Virus record (IMG/VR): IMGVR_UViG_3300010938_000108
Location: 1 to 30,631 of that record
From: a virus
Length of the DNA: 30,631 nucleotides
Strand: one strand, 5' to 3'
Numbering within the stretch: position 1 is the first letter of the stretch; each line of letters opens with the position of its first letter. The notes beneath the pieces are model-generated. The model worked only from the letters and a program-made list of their open reading frames with translations. It did not search any database and had not been told where the DNA came from. The translations under genes were made by a program, and so were the position numbers. Positions 14,397 through 22,226 of this stretch are shown here, one piece after another.

Positions 14397-14750
14397 ATGG
14401 GCCGCAAACCCAGGTCCAGCAGTGAAGAGTATGAATCCCTGGAGGGCCAAATCGAATATCAGCGGGGATCATGCATCCTCTATTATGATCCGGCCACTTA
14501 CTATCTGGAACCGAATACGAAGTGGGCCTTTACTGCCCCGGGGCGGAAGAGGCAACTGGACGAGAATGGGAAGGCCGTTCTGGACCCATCGGGCCGGGCC
14601 TTGACCCAGGAGGTGGAGGTCTCCCTGGTGGGGAAAGTCAAGCAAAACATCGCGGGCTGGGCCCTCCATGTCGGGGATGTCCCCGAGTGGGAACTGATGA
14701 ATGGAGAGCGGATCGCCGTTAAGGACTTCCGCCGCTGGCTGGGAGATTGA
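14397..14750 (+). CDS. Hypothetical protein between capsid and connector genes, 117 aa
   Basis: It starts after AAAAAAAAGGAGG. It has a basic N-terminus (MGRKPRSSSEEYESLEG), then a beta-rich body (SCILYYDPATYYLEPNTKWAF; VEVSLVGKVKQNIAGW) and a C-terminal W-E-L-M-N-G-E-R segment. No family is recognised. Its position suggests a head or neck accessory protein. It is co-transcribed with its neighbours, three bases before the next ATG. Confidence 0.65.
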   Translation: MGRKPRSSSEEYESLEGQIEYQRGSCILYYDPATYYLEPNTKWAFTAPGRKRQLDENGKAVLDPSGRALTQEVEVSLVGKVKQNIAGWALHVGDVPEWELMNGERIAVKDFRRWLGD

Positions 14751-14753
14751 GCG

Positions 14754-15191
14754 ATGTGGCTTTCCACCGATGACCTCGCTGCCCGCTGGCCTGGCTGGCA
14801 GAACTTTTCGCCCTACCCTTCTGAATTGACAGAGGCGCAAGCCTGGGCCGAAATCCTTTCCCAAGATGCCCAGGCCGAGCTGGAGACTTTGATCCCGGTC
14901 CAATACCAGGATGAAGCCGCAACGGACCCGACTCCCTCGGCCCTGGTTGCCGCCTGTTATGCCCTGGTTCGATCCAAGATCAAGGACTGGTTCTATAACG
15001 CCACGGGCCGCGGCTCCCTGGAGGAATGCCAAGCCCTCCAAACCCTGGCCGAGACCATTGTTCGACGCTGGATCGAAGCCCAGGTTTCGGCCGAGGAGCG
15101 GGGCGGGATTGTTATGGATCGCATCCGGCGGAAAGATCCGTTCTGGGCCACGGATCAGGAAGAGGAAGTGGCCGATTACGACTTAAGCTAA
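14754..15191 (+). CDS. Head-tail connector, gp6/DUF1320-like
   Basis: 145 residues with an N-terminal 'STDDLAARWPGW' motif. Several helices follow (AQAWAEILSQDAQAELETLI; SALVAACYALVRSKIKDWFY; ALQTLAETIVRRWIE) and a disordered C-terminal tail. This alpha-helical layout, beginning with a short strand, is usual for the first head-completion protein bound to the portal. The stop overlaps the next ATG by one base. Confidence 0.7.
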   Translation: MWLSTDDLAARWPGWQNFSPYPSELTEAQAWAEILSQDAQAELETLIPVQYQDEAATDPTPSALVAACYALVRSKIKDWFYNATGRGSLEECQALQTLAETIVRRWIEAQVSAEERGGIVMDRIRRKDPFWATDQEEEVADYDLS

Positions 15192-15682
15192 TGCCTATTG
15201 CAATGCGGATCAGGATGAGGAGAGATGGAACCTCCATCGCCCTGGACCTGAATGGGATCCGGGCGCGTCTCAGGGACCTGACCCCGGCCATGGAAAGGAG
15301 CGTGGCCCGCATCCAGCATGCCTACTCTGTGATCTTCAAGGCTTCTGGAGGGCATTTCGGGTCTATGACCGGTTGGCCGCCCCTTTCCACAAAGTATGCC
15401 AAGTGGAAAGCACGTCGAGCTCCGGGGGCTCCATTGCTAGTCCTCACGGGCCAATTGAGGGCTTCTCTCACTCGGAAGGACGCCCCTGGAGCGATCCGTA
15501 TCATCGACCAAAAGGGGCTGATTTTCGGGACCGGCGTATCCGTGGGGAAGTGGAACCTTTATCAGATCCATAGCGAAGGCTTGCCGCCGGTACCCCGCCG
15601 GGATCCCACCCCCTCTGAAGAAGGGGTGGCCCTGATCGTCCATCGGGAGATCTTGCGACATCTACATCGGAGCATGTTCTGA
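15191..15682 (+). CDS. Neck/virion morphogenesis protein (Mu gpG-like)
   Basis: 163 residues from ATG 15191; the longer upstream frame lies inside the previous gene and is rejected. The core motif 'GWPPLSTKYAKWKARRAPGAP' followed by 'LLVLTGQLRASLT' is characteristic of the phage virion morphogenesis (gpG/gp10-like) family, which joins head and tail. The stop overlaps the next ATG by one base. A C-terminal stretch carries HSEGLPPVPRRD, another common family element. Confidence 0.8.
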   Translation: MPIAMRIRMRRDGTSIALDLNGIRARLRDLTPAMERSVARIQHAYSVIFKASGGHFGSMTGWPPLSTKYAKWKARRAPGAPLLVLTGQLRASLTRKDAPGAIRIIDQKGLIFGTGVSVGKWNLYQIHSEGLPPVPRRDPTPSEEGVALIVHREILRHLHRSMF

Positions 15683-16176
15683 TGGGGACCTACGAAGTAT
15701 TCAGCGACTTCATCGATGAGGGGGTCCGTACGGCCATTGATACCGCACGGGACGAGAAGGGTATGGCGCCCCTGGCGGCCTGGCAGGATGATCTACCCAT
15801 TGTCCCCCTGAGGTTTGAGGAGTGGGAACAGTGGCTTCCCTTGGTTCCCACTCCATTTGGCATTGTCCTCTTAGGCGAGAATACCACTTCCCAGCTGATC
15901 GGCAGTGGCCGGATGCGCCGAAGCATGACGCTCTACGTTGCCGTCTCCGTGGAGGCCGCCAATGCGAACGAACGTTCGCAAAAGTTCGCCAAGACGGAAG
16001 ACAGCACCGTGTCGGGCGTGATTGCGGCCCTGCCTGATTACTTTACAGCCGATCCACGGTATCCCCGGGCAGAGTATCAAGGTTGCCAGTATCTACCCTT
16101 TGAGACCCGGAGGGCCGACAAGGAGATCGGCCTTTGTGTCACACAGTGGGCCATTGAGATCATGGAGGATGTATAA
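15682..16176 (+). CDS. Tail terminator-like protein
   Basis: 164 residues, alpha/beta. The strands (SMTLYVAVSVEAAN; ETRRADKEIGLCVTQWAIEIM) and position between the gpG-like protein and tail genes fit the tail terminator or tail-to-head joining protein. No sequence motif is decisive. One-base overlap with the next gene (TAATG). Confidence 0.6.
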   Translation: MGTYEVFSDFIDEGVRTAIDTARDEKGMAPLAAWQDDLPIVPLRFEEWEQWLPLVPTPFGIVLLGENTTSQLIGSGRMRRSMTLYVAVSVEAANANERSQKFAKTEDSTVSGVIAALPDYFTADPRYPRAEYQGCQYLPFETRRADKEIGLCVTQWAIEIMEDV

Positions 16177-17723
16177 TGGAGCCGGTGGCAATCTGCTCCC
16201 TGTTGGATGATAGCAAGAAGGACCTGCTGCCCATCGTCATGCAGGCCGCTGGCAGGGTGGATTGGGGAGGCAATCCAGTCGCCTGGATCATTGCTGTTGC
16301 AGATGCCTCCCAGGAGGTCCGCGAAGCCTTCGATCCGCCTTGCCCGGCCATATTCGTGGATTTCCCAGAGGAGCAGAAGAGGGAGTTCCCGCCCCATCAC
16401 CGAGCCCAGGATGCGAACCATTACCGCTGGATGGCTCGGCTCCGGGAACTGGTCCGATTGCAGGTGCTGCAGACGGACGCCCGGTGGGTTCTCTGGTGGG
16501 ATCTGGATGTGGAACCTATTCATCCGGCTCCGGCTTTCTCCCTGCTACGAGAGGAACTGTTGGCCACCCAGGGGCCGCTGGCTCCCAAGCAGATCACGGC
16601 CCTGTTCCCGGACCGCTGGGTGGGCTATCCCCAGCCACGGATGTGGCGCTCGCTCATCAGCCCCAAACCAACAAAGGAAGATGTGAGCTATACCTTCATC
16701 TACCCTCCCAACTGGAGTCCGCTCAATCCCCGCGGGCTCACCCCGGTTTCCTTTTGTGGGTTTGGTTTCCGACTGATGGGCCGGGAAGTCCTGGAGAACA
16801 TCAGCTGGCAGCAGTTCGATAAGGTCGCCAACTTGCTCACTGGAGAGGACGTATATTTCGACCGGCTCTGCGAACGGATTTTCGGGGTTCCGCTCTACTG
16901 TCATAGCCAGGTTCCATGCCGCCACTACCGGGACGATGGAAGCTATTTCGAGCCCTTCCTGCCGGACCATGGCATTGCCTGGGACTTCCGATATGTGGGC
17001 GGCCCTGAGGTATTGCTTTCCGTTGCTATAGATGCCAAGGGCCGGGACATCCGACTGCCGGTCCAAGCGGTGCTGGACCAATTGAAGCCGGAAGAGGAAT
17101 TGATCATCCTGGACGGGGGCGGCAATATTTTCCCGAACTGGGATCAAATCCCGGAAAATATCCGAATCATTGATGTCCGGCACCTCCTGGATGGCCCTTA
17201 CTTCCCGGAGGCCCGGCTGAAGAACCTGGCCGTCCACCTTTCCCGGCGGGACTATATTGTGCTGTTGAATGCCGACATTGTTCTGGGGCCGAAGGGACTT
17301 TCCCAGATCCGCCAACAATTGAGTGCGGATCCCAAAGCGCTGCTCACCGCCGCTACGGTTTTCCTGGATTGCAGTACAACCCAGAAATGGCTGGAGGAGG
17401 GCCAGCCAACCTTTCATGATCTACCACCTCTGCAGGCCACCGGAGATGCTTACGGCAGCCTCATGGCTGCCAGGAAAGACCTGATCGAGGAGGCCGGAGG
17501 CTTCTGCGAGGATTTCGTGGGTTGGGGAGCCTGGGACGATGACTTCGTCGAACGTTGGACCGGCCCCCACTATCAAGCCAACAACGTTTTTCATCTTTGG
17601 CATTGGGAGAAGGCTTTCCCCAAAGCCGCCCAACCGAATGCCATCGAGAACTTCCGACTGCTCCATGAACGCCACTGGGAGCGATTTCTGAAGAAGGAGG
17701 AACTGAACTATGCCTGCCCCTAA
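16176..17723 (+). CDS. Two-domain glycosyltransferase embedded in the tail operon
   Basis: 515 residues. The N-terminal GT-A-like domain (about 1-290) has WVLWWDLDVEP with a D-x-D site at Asp109/Asp111, and GEDVYFDRL (about 228-236). The C-terminal domain (about 291-515) resembles GT2/chondroitin-polymerase-like transferases. It has RRDYIVLLNADIVLGP (Asp367) and GWGAWDDDF (449-457), then a conserved H-x-W segment (FHLWHWEK). It has no signal peptide or membrane anchor, so it acts in the cytoplasm. It overlaps the tail tube gene by 14 bases, which makes virion protein glycosylation the simplest guess. Donor and acceptor are unknown. Confidence 0.8.
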   Translation: MEPVAICSLLDDSKKDLLPIVMQAAGRVDWGGNPVAWIIAVADASQEVREAFDPPCPAIFVDFPEEQKREFPPHHRAQDANHYRWMARLRELVRLQVLQTDARWVLWWDLDVEPIHPAPAFSLLREELLATQGPLAPKQITALFPDRWVGYPQPRMWRSLISPKPTKEDVSYTFIYPPNWSPLNPRGLTPVSFCGFGFRLMGREVLENISWQQFDKVANLLTGEDVYFDRLCERIFGVPLYCHSQVPCRHYRDDGSYFEPFLPDHGIAWDFRYVGGPEVLLSVAIDAKGRDIRLPVQAVLDQLKPEEELIILDGGGNIFPNWDQIPENIRIIDVRHLLDGPYFPEARLKNLAVHLSRRDYIVLLNADIVLGPKGLSQIRQQLSADPKALLTAATVFLDCSTTQKWLEEGQPTFHDLPPLQATGDAYGSLMAARKDLIEEAGGFCEDFVGWGAWDDDFVERWTGPHYQANNVFHLWHWEKAFPKAAQPNAIENFRLLHERHWERFLKKEELNYACP

Positions 17724-18102
17724 CGAGTATGTCTGGAAAAGCGGGACTGTCACCTTCCGAGGGACATCCATTGGAAACTGCCGGACCGCCCGGCTGACCT
17801 TGACTGTGGATATGGCCGATTGCACGGCGGCTGGGGATAATGCTCCCCAGCAGACGGTGCTCCGCCTTGGCGGGGGCTCGCAAGTGGTCATTGACGGGCT
17901 GGAGACGGATCGAGCCATTGAAACCCTAATGGGCCAGCGAGGAACCTTGGTCATCCTGGATTCCTCGAGTGTGACCCAGTTCAGCTGCTCGGATTGTATC
18001 TGCAGCAATCTGGACAAGACGGACAGCTACAATGACGCCACGACCGTTGCCTTTACATTCTTGTTGAATACGCTGCCGACCACACCTGCGATCTCATTAT
18101 AA
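17710..18102 (+). CDS. Major tail tube protein
   Basis: 130 residues with a strong RBS inside the glycosyltransferase end. The pattern (WKSGTVTFRGTSIGNCRTARLTLTVD; VVIDGLETDRAIETLMGQRGTL; VAFTFLL) is the beta-sandwich-plus-helix of siphophage tube proteins. It lies directly before the tail chaperones, as expected. Four cysteines near residues 34-104 are unusual. The protein is small for the family. Confidence 0.75.
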   Translation: MPAPNEYVWKSGTVTFRGTSIGNCRTARLTLTVDMADCTAAGDNAPQQTVLRLGGGSQVVIDGLETDRAIETLMGQRGTLVILDSSSVTQFSCSDCICSNLDKTDSYNDATTVAFTFLLNTLPTTPAISL

Positions 18103-18114
18103 AAGGAGGAGGAA

Positions 18115-18972
18115 ATGTCCCGGATTGCCAACTTTTCCGCATTCCGGGCGTTGCTGGAAGCGCCTTTCCGGGTTGCCAGGCGGATCGATCCCATCGGAGT
18201 CGAGATCTATGTCCGGGGCTATTCCCTGGCGGAGCGGCTCCGTTGGAAAGATTCCTGGTTTTCCTGCCGCAAGGAGGAGGAACGGAGGATCTTCTCGCCG
18301 GAGCACTTCGTGGCCCATGTGCTCATTCGGACTACTTCCTGGGATGCCGATGGCCAATCGCCCTTATGGGATTCAGTTGCCGCCGGATTGCCTGAGCTGC
18401 TCAACCCCAATGAGCATCGGGGGCTTCCCGGCGGAGTTCAAACCGATCTCTTCGCAGCAGGCCAGATGGCTGCGGGATTGCCGCCTATGCCGGTACGGGT
18501 GGATGGCATGGGCGTAGGGGTGGAACCGCGTTCCGCCCCTACATCCGCCCCTACGCCCCTCGAGAGGCTGCGGGCAGCTTACTCCAAACCGGCCTGGTTT
18601 CGGCAGCTCATGCCACCAATCCAATCTGGGAATGAGCTCCTCATGGACGATTGGGTCCGGGCCGAATTCCGCATTCGACCCATGACCACGAAGGAATACT
18701 TCGAGGATATTTCGGCAATCCGCCCGGTGGATGGGGGACAGGATCGGGACTTCGCGTTGCCCGCCTTGATTTCGGCGGTACTCCTCACGGAGGACGGCGT
18801 CCCGCTGATCCCGCCGGGGGAGGAGGAATGGGTCTGGGAGCGGCTCCCTTATGGGGCCGCCCTAGCCATTCGGGAGGCTTCGGCTCAAGCAGCGGGCCTT
18901 ACCGGAGGGGAGATCGAATTTTTTTTCAAAGGAAGAGGGAGCTCCGAAAGGACCGATGGCGGCGACAACTGA
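18115..18972 (+). CDS. Tail assembly chaperone, short form (gpG-like)
   Basis: 285 residues with an AAAGGAGGAGG RBS. The protein seems to contain two related helical parts, about 1-100 and 150-270, joined by a Pro/Ser/Thr linker that coincides with a palindromic repeat (18514-18542). The last residues are encoded across a T8 tract that forms a canonical slippery site. Most ribosomes should make this form, which coats the tape measure before tube assembly. Confidence 0.8.
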   Translation: MSRIANFSAFRALLEAPFRVARRIDPIGVEIYVRGYSLAERLRWKDSWFSCRKEEERRIFSPEHFVAHVLIRTTSWDADGQSPLWDSVAAGLPELLNPNEHRGLPGGVQTDLFAAGQMAAGLPPMPVRVDGMGVGVEPRSAPTSAPTPLERLRAAYSKPAWFRQLMPPIQSGNELLMDDWVRAEFRIRPMTTKEYFEDISAIRPVDGGQDRDFALPALISAVLLTEDGVPLIPPGEEEWVWERLPYGAALAIREASAQAAGLTGGEIEFFFKGRGSSERTDGGDN

Positions 18973-19106
18973 TTGAATTCTGCGTGGAAAAGCTGGGGCG
19001 GCTCCCTAGTGAGATCGAAGCCCCCTTCTCCGAGCTGTTGACGGCAGCGGCGGCCTTTGTGGTCAGCTACGAGGAAATGGAAGATGCCCGAAAAGATCAT
19101 CTTTGA
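18115..19106 (+). CDS. Tail assembly chaperone, -1 frameshifted long form (gpGT-like)
   Basis: A -1 shift at T TTT TTC (18921-18927) changes EFFF to continue as QRKRELRKDRWRRQLIEFCV and on to a stop at 19104-19106, giving about 330 residues. The added 59-residue domain (FCVEKLGRLPSEIEAPFSEL, then AAAAFVVSYEEME) has no adequate start of its own and overlaps the tape measure start. This matches the G/GT arrangement conserved in long-tailed phages, in which the T domain links the chaperone to tail tube subunits. Confidence 0.85.
18514..18542 (+). repeat. GTAGGGG...CCCCTAC palindrome inside the chaperone gene
   Basis: GTAGGGGTGGAAC (18514-18526), CGC, GTTCCGCCCCTAC (18530-18542): 13-bp arms with one G-T mismatch. 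A further half-element, CCGCCCCTAC, follows at about 18545-18554. It encodes the linker between the two chaperone parts. It resembles dispersed REP/MITE-like palindromes of bacterial chromosomes. Confidence 0.75.
18921..18927 (+). promoter_or_regulatory. Programmed -1 frameshift site (TTTTTTC)
   Basis: The in-frame codons TTT TTC are preceded by T, so both tRNAs re-pair after a -1 slip. The site lies inside T8 (18919-18926). A GGGAGCTCC palindrome about ten bases downstream could give a weak stem. Confidence 0.88.
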
Positions 19107-21645
19107 CATCCAGGCCAACGACCAGGCCAGCACGGAAGTGGAACGCACCATCCATGAATTGGAGCGGTTGAACGATTCGCTGGGGAAACTCAACCAGACC
19201 ATGAATCGGACTTCTGCATCCGGCAACAAGGTCAAATCGAGCTTTCGAGGGACGCTGGAGGGCCTGGAAAGCCTGGGGCGGGCATCGCGAAATGTGACCT
19301 TAGCTTTGGGTGGGATCGGCGGCCTGGCCCTTAAAACGGCCATGGATTTCGACAAATACATGCGGATGCTGAAAGTCGTAACCGGAAGCCAGGAAGCCGC
19401 AACCCGGGAATTTCAGCAACTGCAGCAGATGGCGAAGTTGCCGGGGCTGGATTTAGAGCCTCTTCTGCAGATGATCCCTTCCCTTCAGATGATGGGGTTT
19501 TCTTTCCAAGAGGCTTCCACCATGATCCAGGGGTTCGGCCAGGCCATTGTCGCCCGGGGCGGGGATGCCGAGGAATTGTCGCGGGCCATGCTACAAGTCC
19601 GGCAATCCTTGATGTCGAACCGCTTCGCCATGGACGACATCCGGTTCGCCGAGGAAAACATGTTGCCGGTGACCCAAACTCTAAAAGAAGCTTTCGGCCT
19701 CACGGTGGATGAAATCCAGAAGCAGATTCAGTCGGGGAAGTCGGCCAAAGAGGTTTGGCTGGCTCTAGGGCAAGCTATGCTGGACAACGGCCGATATGCT
19801 CAAGCGGCGGCTGAAAACATGAATAGCCCCACCAATGCCATTGTCAACTTCATCTCCGCCCTGAAAAACTTGGCCTACCAAGGGGCCAACCAGTTCCTGC
19901 CTCCGTTGCAGGAACATCTGGATCAACTCACCAAAATTGTTGAGAACCTGGATCCCCAACAAGTGATGCAGTTCGCCAAAGCTTTCACTTACCTCTTGGG
20001 AGCCTTCGCGGGGGTCACGGTTTTGGGAACAGCCGCCGGATCTTTGAAGAATATCCTGGATCTGGCCGGGAAACTGGCACCGGCTCTGACAGCCCTGCGA
20101 GGCGCTGCCGGCTTTCTACAGCCGGAGTTCCTGGCAATCTATGCCGCGGCTTCGGTTTTGGGATATGCCTTAGGCCAGGACATCAAAGCTATCAAGGAGA
20201 TGAGTGCGGCTTTAAAACAGGCATCCGACAATGCCCAGCGCTACAATGCCACCCTCTGGCAATTGGAGCAGCAGGGGGTCCTCCGCCGTGGAGCTGCCCA
20301 GCGGCAGAGGATGCCGGAACCTCCCCGTTGGTGGGAATTGATCCTCCCAGGGGAGCAGGCCGGAGAGAGGCAATATCGCGAGGCGATGGAGCAGCCCCTA
20401 TTGCAAGAATTCACCGGGAAGCCGGTGGGAGTCCGACAGAAGATCATAGCGGAGCAGCAACAACAAGCGAGGAAGGCCGCCGCCGCCCAGAGAGCCGCAT
20501 TGTCGAAAGCCAAAGCCGCCCCCCAAGTGAGGATAGGGGCGGAAGGTAGGGGCGGAGGGGCCCTCTCCCCCTATGCCCCTCCTGAGACCACTTCCTGGAT
20601 GGCATATCCCGAAGCTCGATATGCCGCTTCCCAGTTGGAATCCCTGGATGAAATCCAGCGGGAAAATGCCGCTGCCGAACAAGAGCGGCTGCGGCAGCAA
20701 TGGGAAGCCTGGCAAGCCTGGCAGCGGGAAGTCCGAAGGGCTGGAGAGCTACTGCAGGAGTATGGGCTGTCCAGGGCCAGGGAAGCTTTCCAAGAAGCAA
20801 GAAGCCGGCAGGAAGTCCAGGTTGCCTGGGAAGCATACGCTGCTAAGGTTGCCGAGAGGATTCAGTATCTGCAGCAGGTCGAAGCCGAGTCGATGCAGGC
20901 CGGAGAATATACCCAGGGGGTCCAGGCCCGCATAGAAGCCGAAAGGCTCATCCTCAATTCCTTGGATCTGCGGAAGGCCAAGCTGGAGGAACTGGCCCGG
21001 GCTGAGGAGGAATTGGCCCGAAAAACGGATCGGGCCGTTCAGGATGTCGTTCATACTTACGAAGATTTCGACCGACAATCCACTGAAGTTTCCCTGCATA
21101 TACTAGAGAGCTTGGATCACATTGAGAAAGCCCTTGCAGGGCCGCAGATTGCCCCCAATCTGGCCCGGACCTACATCGAATTCCTGAAAGGGATCGGCGG
21201 CCCATACGCCCAAGAGGAGGCCCGTCGGGTCTTCTATGCAGCCTTTCCGCAGGCCCCCCAAGGGACTCCTTGGGGGCAACTTAAAGGTCAGATCCAACTG
21301 TTTCAGGCCCAAAAGTGGCTCCAGCGGGGCGGGCCGGCCGGCTGGGAGCAAGGTTTGCGGTGGCTGGAAGAGTATGCCACCGCGGGCCCGATGACGCCTG
21401 AAAAGCAACAACAGATCCAGGCGGCCTTGGCCATGCTGGGCCAGCCCGCCGGTGGGACCATGCTGCCCAGCGGCGAATATACCTGGCTTCCGCCACAAAC
21501 CGTTCAGGGGATCTATAGTCAGATCACGATCCCGATCCAATTCAATGTTGACCCGGATTCCTTGGCTCGAGCGATCAGCCTGAAACTGCAGGGGGATCTG
21601 GCGAATTGGCTGAGGCCCATCTTCCAGAATTTGATATTATACTGA
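19084..21645 (+). CDS. Tape measure protein
   Basis: 853 residues from ATG 19084, overlapping the chaperone T-domain end. N-terminal coiled coil (VERTIHELERLNDSLGKLNQ), then the conserved tape-measure region (AMDFDKYMRMLKVVTGSQEA; MMGFSFQEASTMIQGFGQAI; DIRFAEENMLPVTQ). Hydrophobic segments lie around residues 300-370, and long Gln/Ala/Arg-rich helices follow at about 450-650. Length sets tail length; at about 1.5 angstrom per residue this predicts roughly 130 nm. No lysozyme domain is seen. A GTAGGGG-type repeat interrupts the helical part near residue 484. Confidence 0.92.
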   Translation: MPEKIIFDIQANDQASTEVERTIHELERLNDSLGKLNQTMNRTSASGNKVKSSFRGTLEGLESLGRASRNVTLALGGIGGLALKTAMDFDKYMRMLKVVTGSQEAATREFQQLQQMAKLPGLDLEPLLQMIPSLQMMGFSFQEASTMIQGFGQAIVARGGDAEELSRAMLQVRQSLMSNRFAMDDIRFAEENMLPVTQTLKEAFGLTVDEIQKQIQSGKSAKEVWLALGQAMLDNGRYAQAAAENMNSPTNAIVNFISALKNLAYQGANQFLPPLQEHLDQLTKIVENLDPQQVMQFAKAFTYLLGAFAGVTVLGTAAGSLKNILDLAGKLAPALTALRGAAGFLQPEFLAIYAAASVLGYALGQDIKAIKEMSAALKQASDNAQRYNATLWQLEQQGVLRRGAAQRQRMPEPPRWWELILPGEQAGERQYREAMEQPLLQEFTGKPVGVRQKIIAEQQQQARKAAAAQRAALSKAKAAPQVRIGAEGRGGGALSPYAPPETTSWMAYPEARYAASQLESLDEIQRENAAAEQERLRQQWEAWQAWQREVRRAGELLQEYGLSRAREAFQEARSRQEVQVAWEAYAAKVAERIQYLQQVEAESMQAGEYTQGVQARIEAERLILNSLDLRKAKLEELARAEEELARKTDRAVQDVVHTYEDFDRQSTEVSLHILESLDHIEKALAGPQIAPNLARTYIEFLKGIGGPYAQEEARRVFYAAFPQAPQGTPWGQLKGQIQLFQAQKWLQRGGPAGWEQGLRWLEEYATAGPMTPEKQQQIQAALAMLGQPAGGTMLPSGEYTWLPPQTVQGIYSQITIPIQFNVDPDSLARAISLKLQGDLANWLRPIFQNLILY
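20534..20573 (+). repeat. Second GTAGGGG-type repeat, inside the tape measure gene
   Basis: Direct copies of TAGGGGCGGA at 20534-20543 and 20547-20556, with a reverse CCCCTA at about 20568-20573. It encodes a Gly/Pro linker (GAEGRGGGALSPYAPP) in an otherwise helical region. It resembles the element at 18514 but is less regular. Confidence 0.55.
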
Positions 21646-21863
21646 TGGAGAAGGGGATGAGTGAAGACATTCTGAATGCCCTGTTCATGTATTATCAATT
21701 CAAATCCCTGTGGCTCAACAGGGCAGCCCATAGAATGGGGGAAGCCAATGGAGATCGAACACCTGACGGTAGCGATTCGCGAAGGAACGGAAGCCACGAT
21801 CCGCCAGGTGCTGGCTACGGAAGCGCTCTCTGCAAATTTATCGCAGATCCGCGAAGAACTTAA
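21645..21863 (+). CDS. Small ORF overlapping the tape measure stop, 72 aa
   Basis: An ATG overlaps the tape measure TGA by one base. The first 34 residues (MEKGMSEDILNALFMYYQFK...) look like a real helical peptide. The rest overlaps the following coiled-coil gene in another frame and looks random. It may be a genuine short gene with an over-long tail, or a gene disrupted by an indel. Confidence 0.35.
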   Translation: MEKGMSEDILNALFMYYQFKSLWLNRAAHRMGEANGDRTPDGSDSRRNGSHDPPGAGYGSALCKFIADPRRT

Positions 21864-22044
21864 GGCGGCCAACGACATGCTGGTCAAGCATGCCACAGAT
21901 TGCCAGCAATGCCAGCGGAACATACAGGAGCTGAGGGACCAACGGGAATATGCCTTCCGCCGTCAAGAAAAAATATATGTTCCGATTATTGTCGCTATCA
22001 TATCGGCTGGGATCATCCAGTTCATCTTGCAATGGATTAAGTGA
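21748..22044 (+). CDS. Coiled-coil protein with C-terminal membrane anchor (XhlA/holin-like)
   Basis: 98 residues from ATG 21748 (GGGGAAG upstream). An amphipathic coiled coil (ANLSQIREELKAANDMLVKH; IQELRDQREYAFRRQEK) ends in one transmembrane helix (VPIIVAIISAGIIQFILQWI). This is the layout of XhlA-like hemolysin/holin accessory proteins, which lie at the inner face of the membrane. Its place between tape measure and distal tail genes is unusual for lysis, so a tail-membrane role is also possible. A CQQC pair is present. Confidence 0.6.
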   Translation: MEIEHLTVAIREGTEATIRQVLATEALSANLSQIREELKAANDMLVKHATDCQQCQRNIQELRDQREYAFRRQEKIYVPIIVAIISAGIIQFILQWIK

Positions 22045-22226
22045 TGGAGAAGGCTTTCTGTGAAGTCTGCGACCGGGAAGTCCCGATCCGGGGGAAACCC
22101 CAAGGGGTTGTCCTCTGCCCAGATTGCCGGAGAGCCTTTAAGGACCGGAGGAGCGGCCGGTTCTTCGACCCGCTGAAGGCTGAACTCAAGTTCCATAGGA
22201 AGAAACCTTCATGTCGCAAGCTCTAA
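22044..22226 (+). CDS. Zinc-ribbon small protein in the tail module, 60 aa
   Basis: Cysteine pairs CEVC and CPDC, 15 residues apart (KAFCEVCDREVPIRGKPQG... VVLCPDC), form one ribbon. A basic tail follows (FKDRRSGRFFDPLKAELKFH). The ATG overlaps the previous stop, and the end overlaps the next gene by 16 bases. It belongs to the same broad type as the left-end array, though not clearly homologous. Confidence 0.65.
   Translation: MEKAFCEVCDREVPIRGKPQGVVLCPDCRRAFKDRRSGRFFDPLKAELKFHRKKPSCRKL

Noticed and set aside
16545-17417. Long - strand ORF opposite the glycosyltransferase.
   Set aside because: Shadow of a coding frame with intact GT motifs; no RBS.
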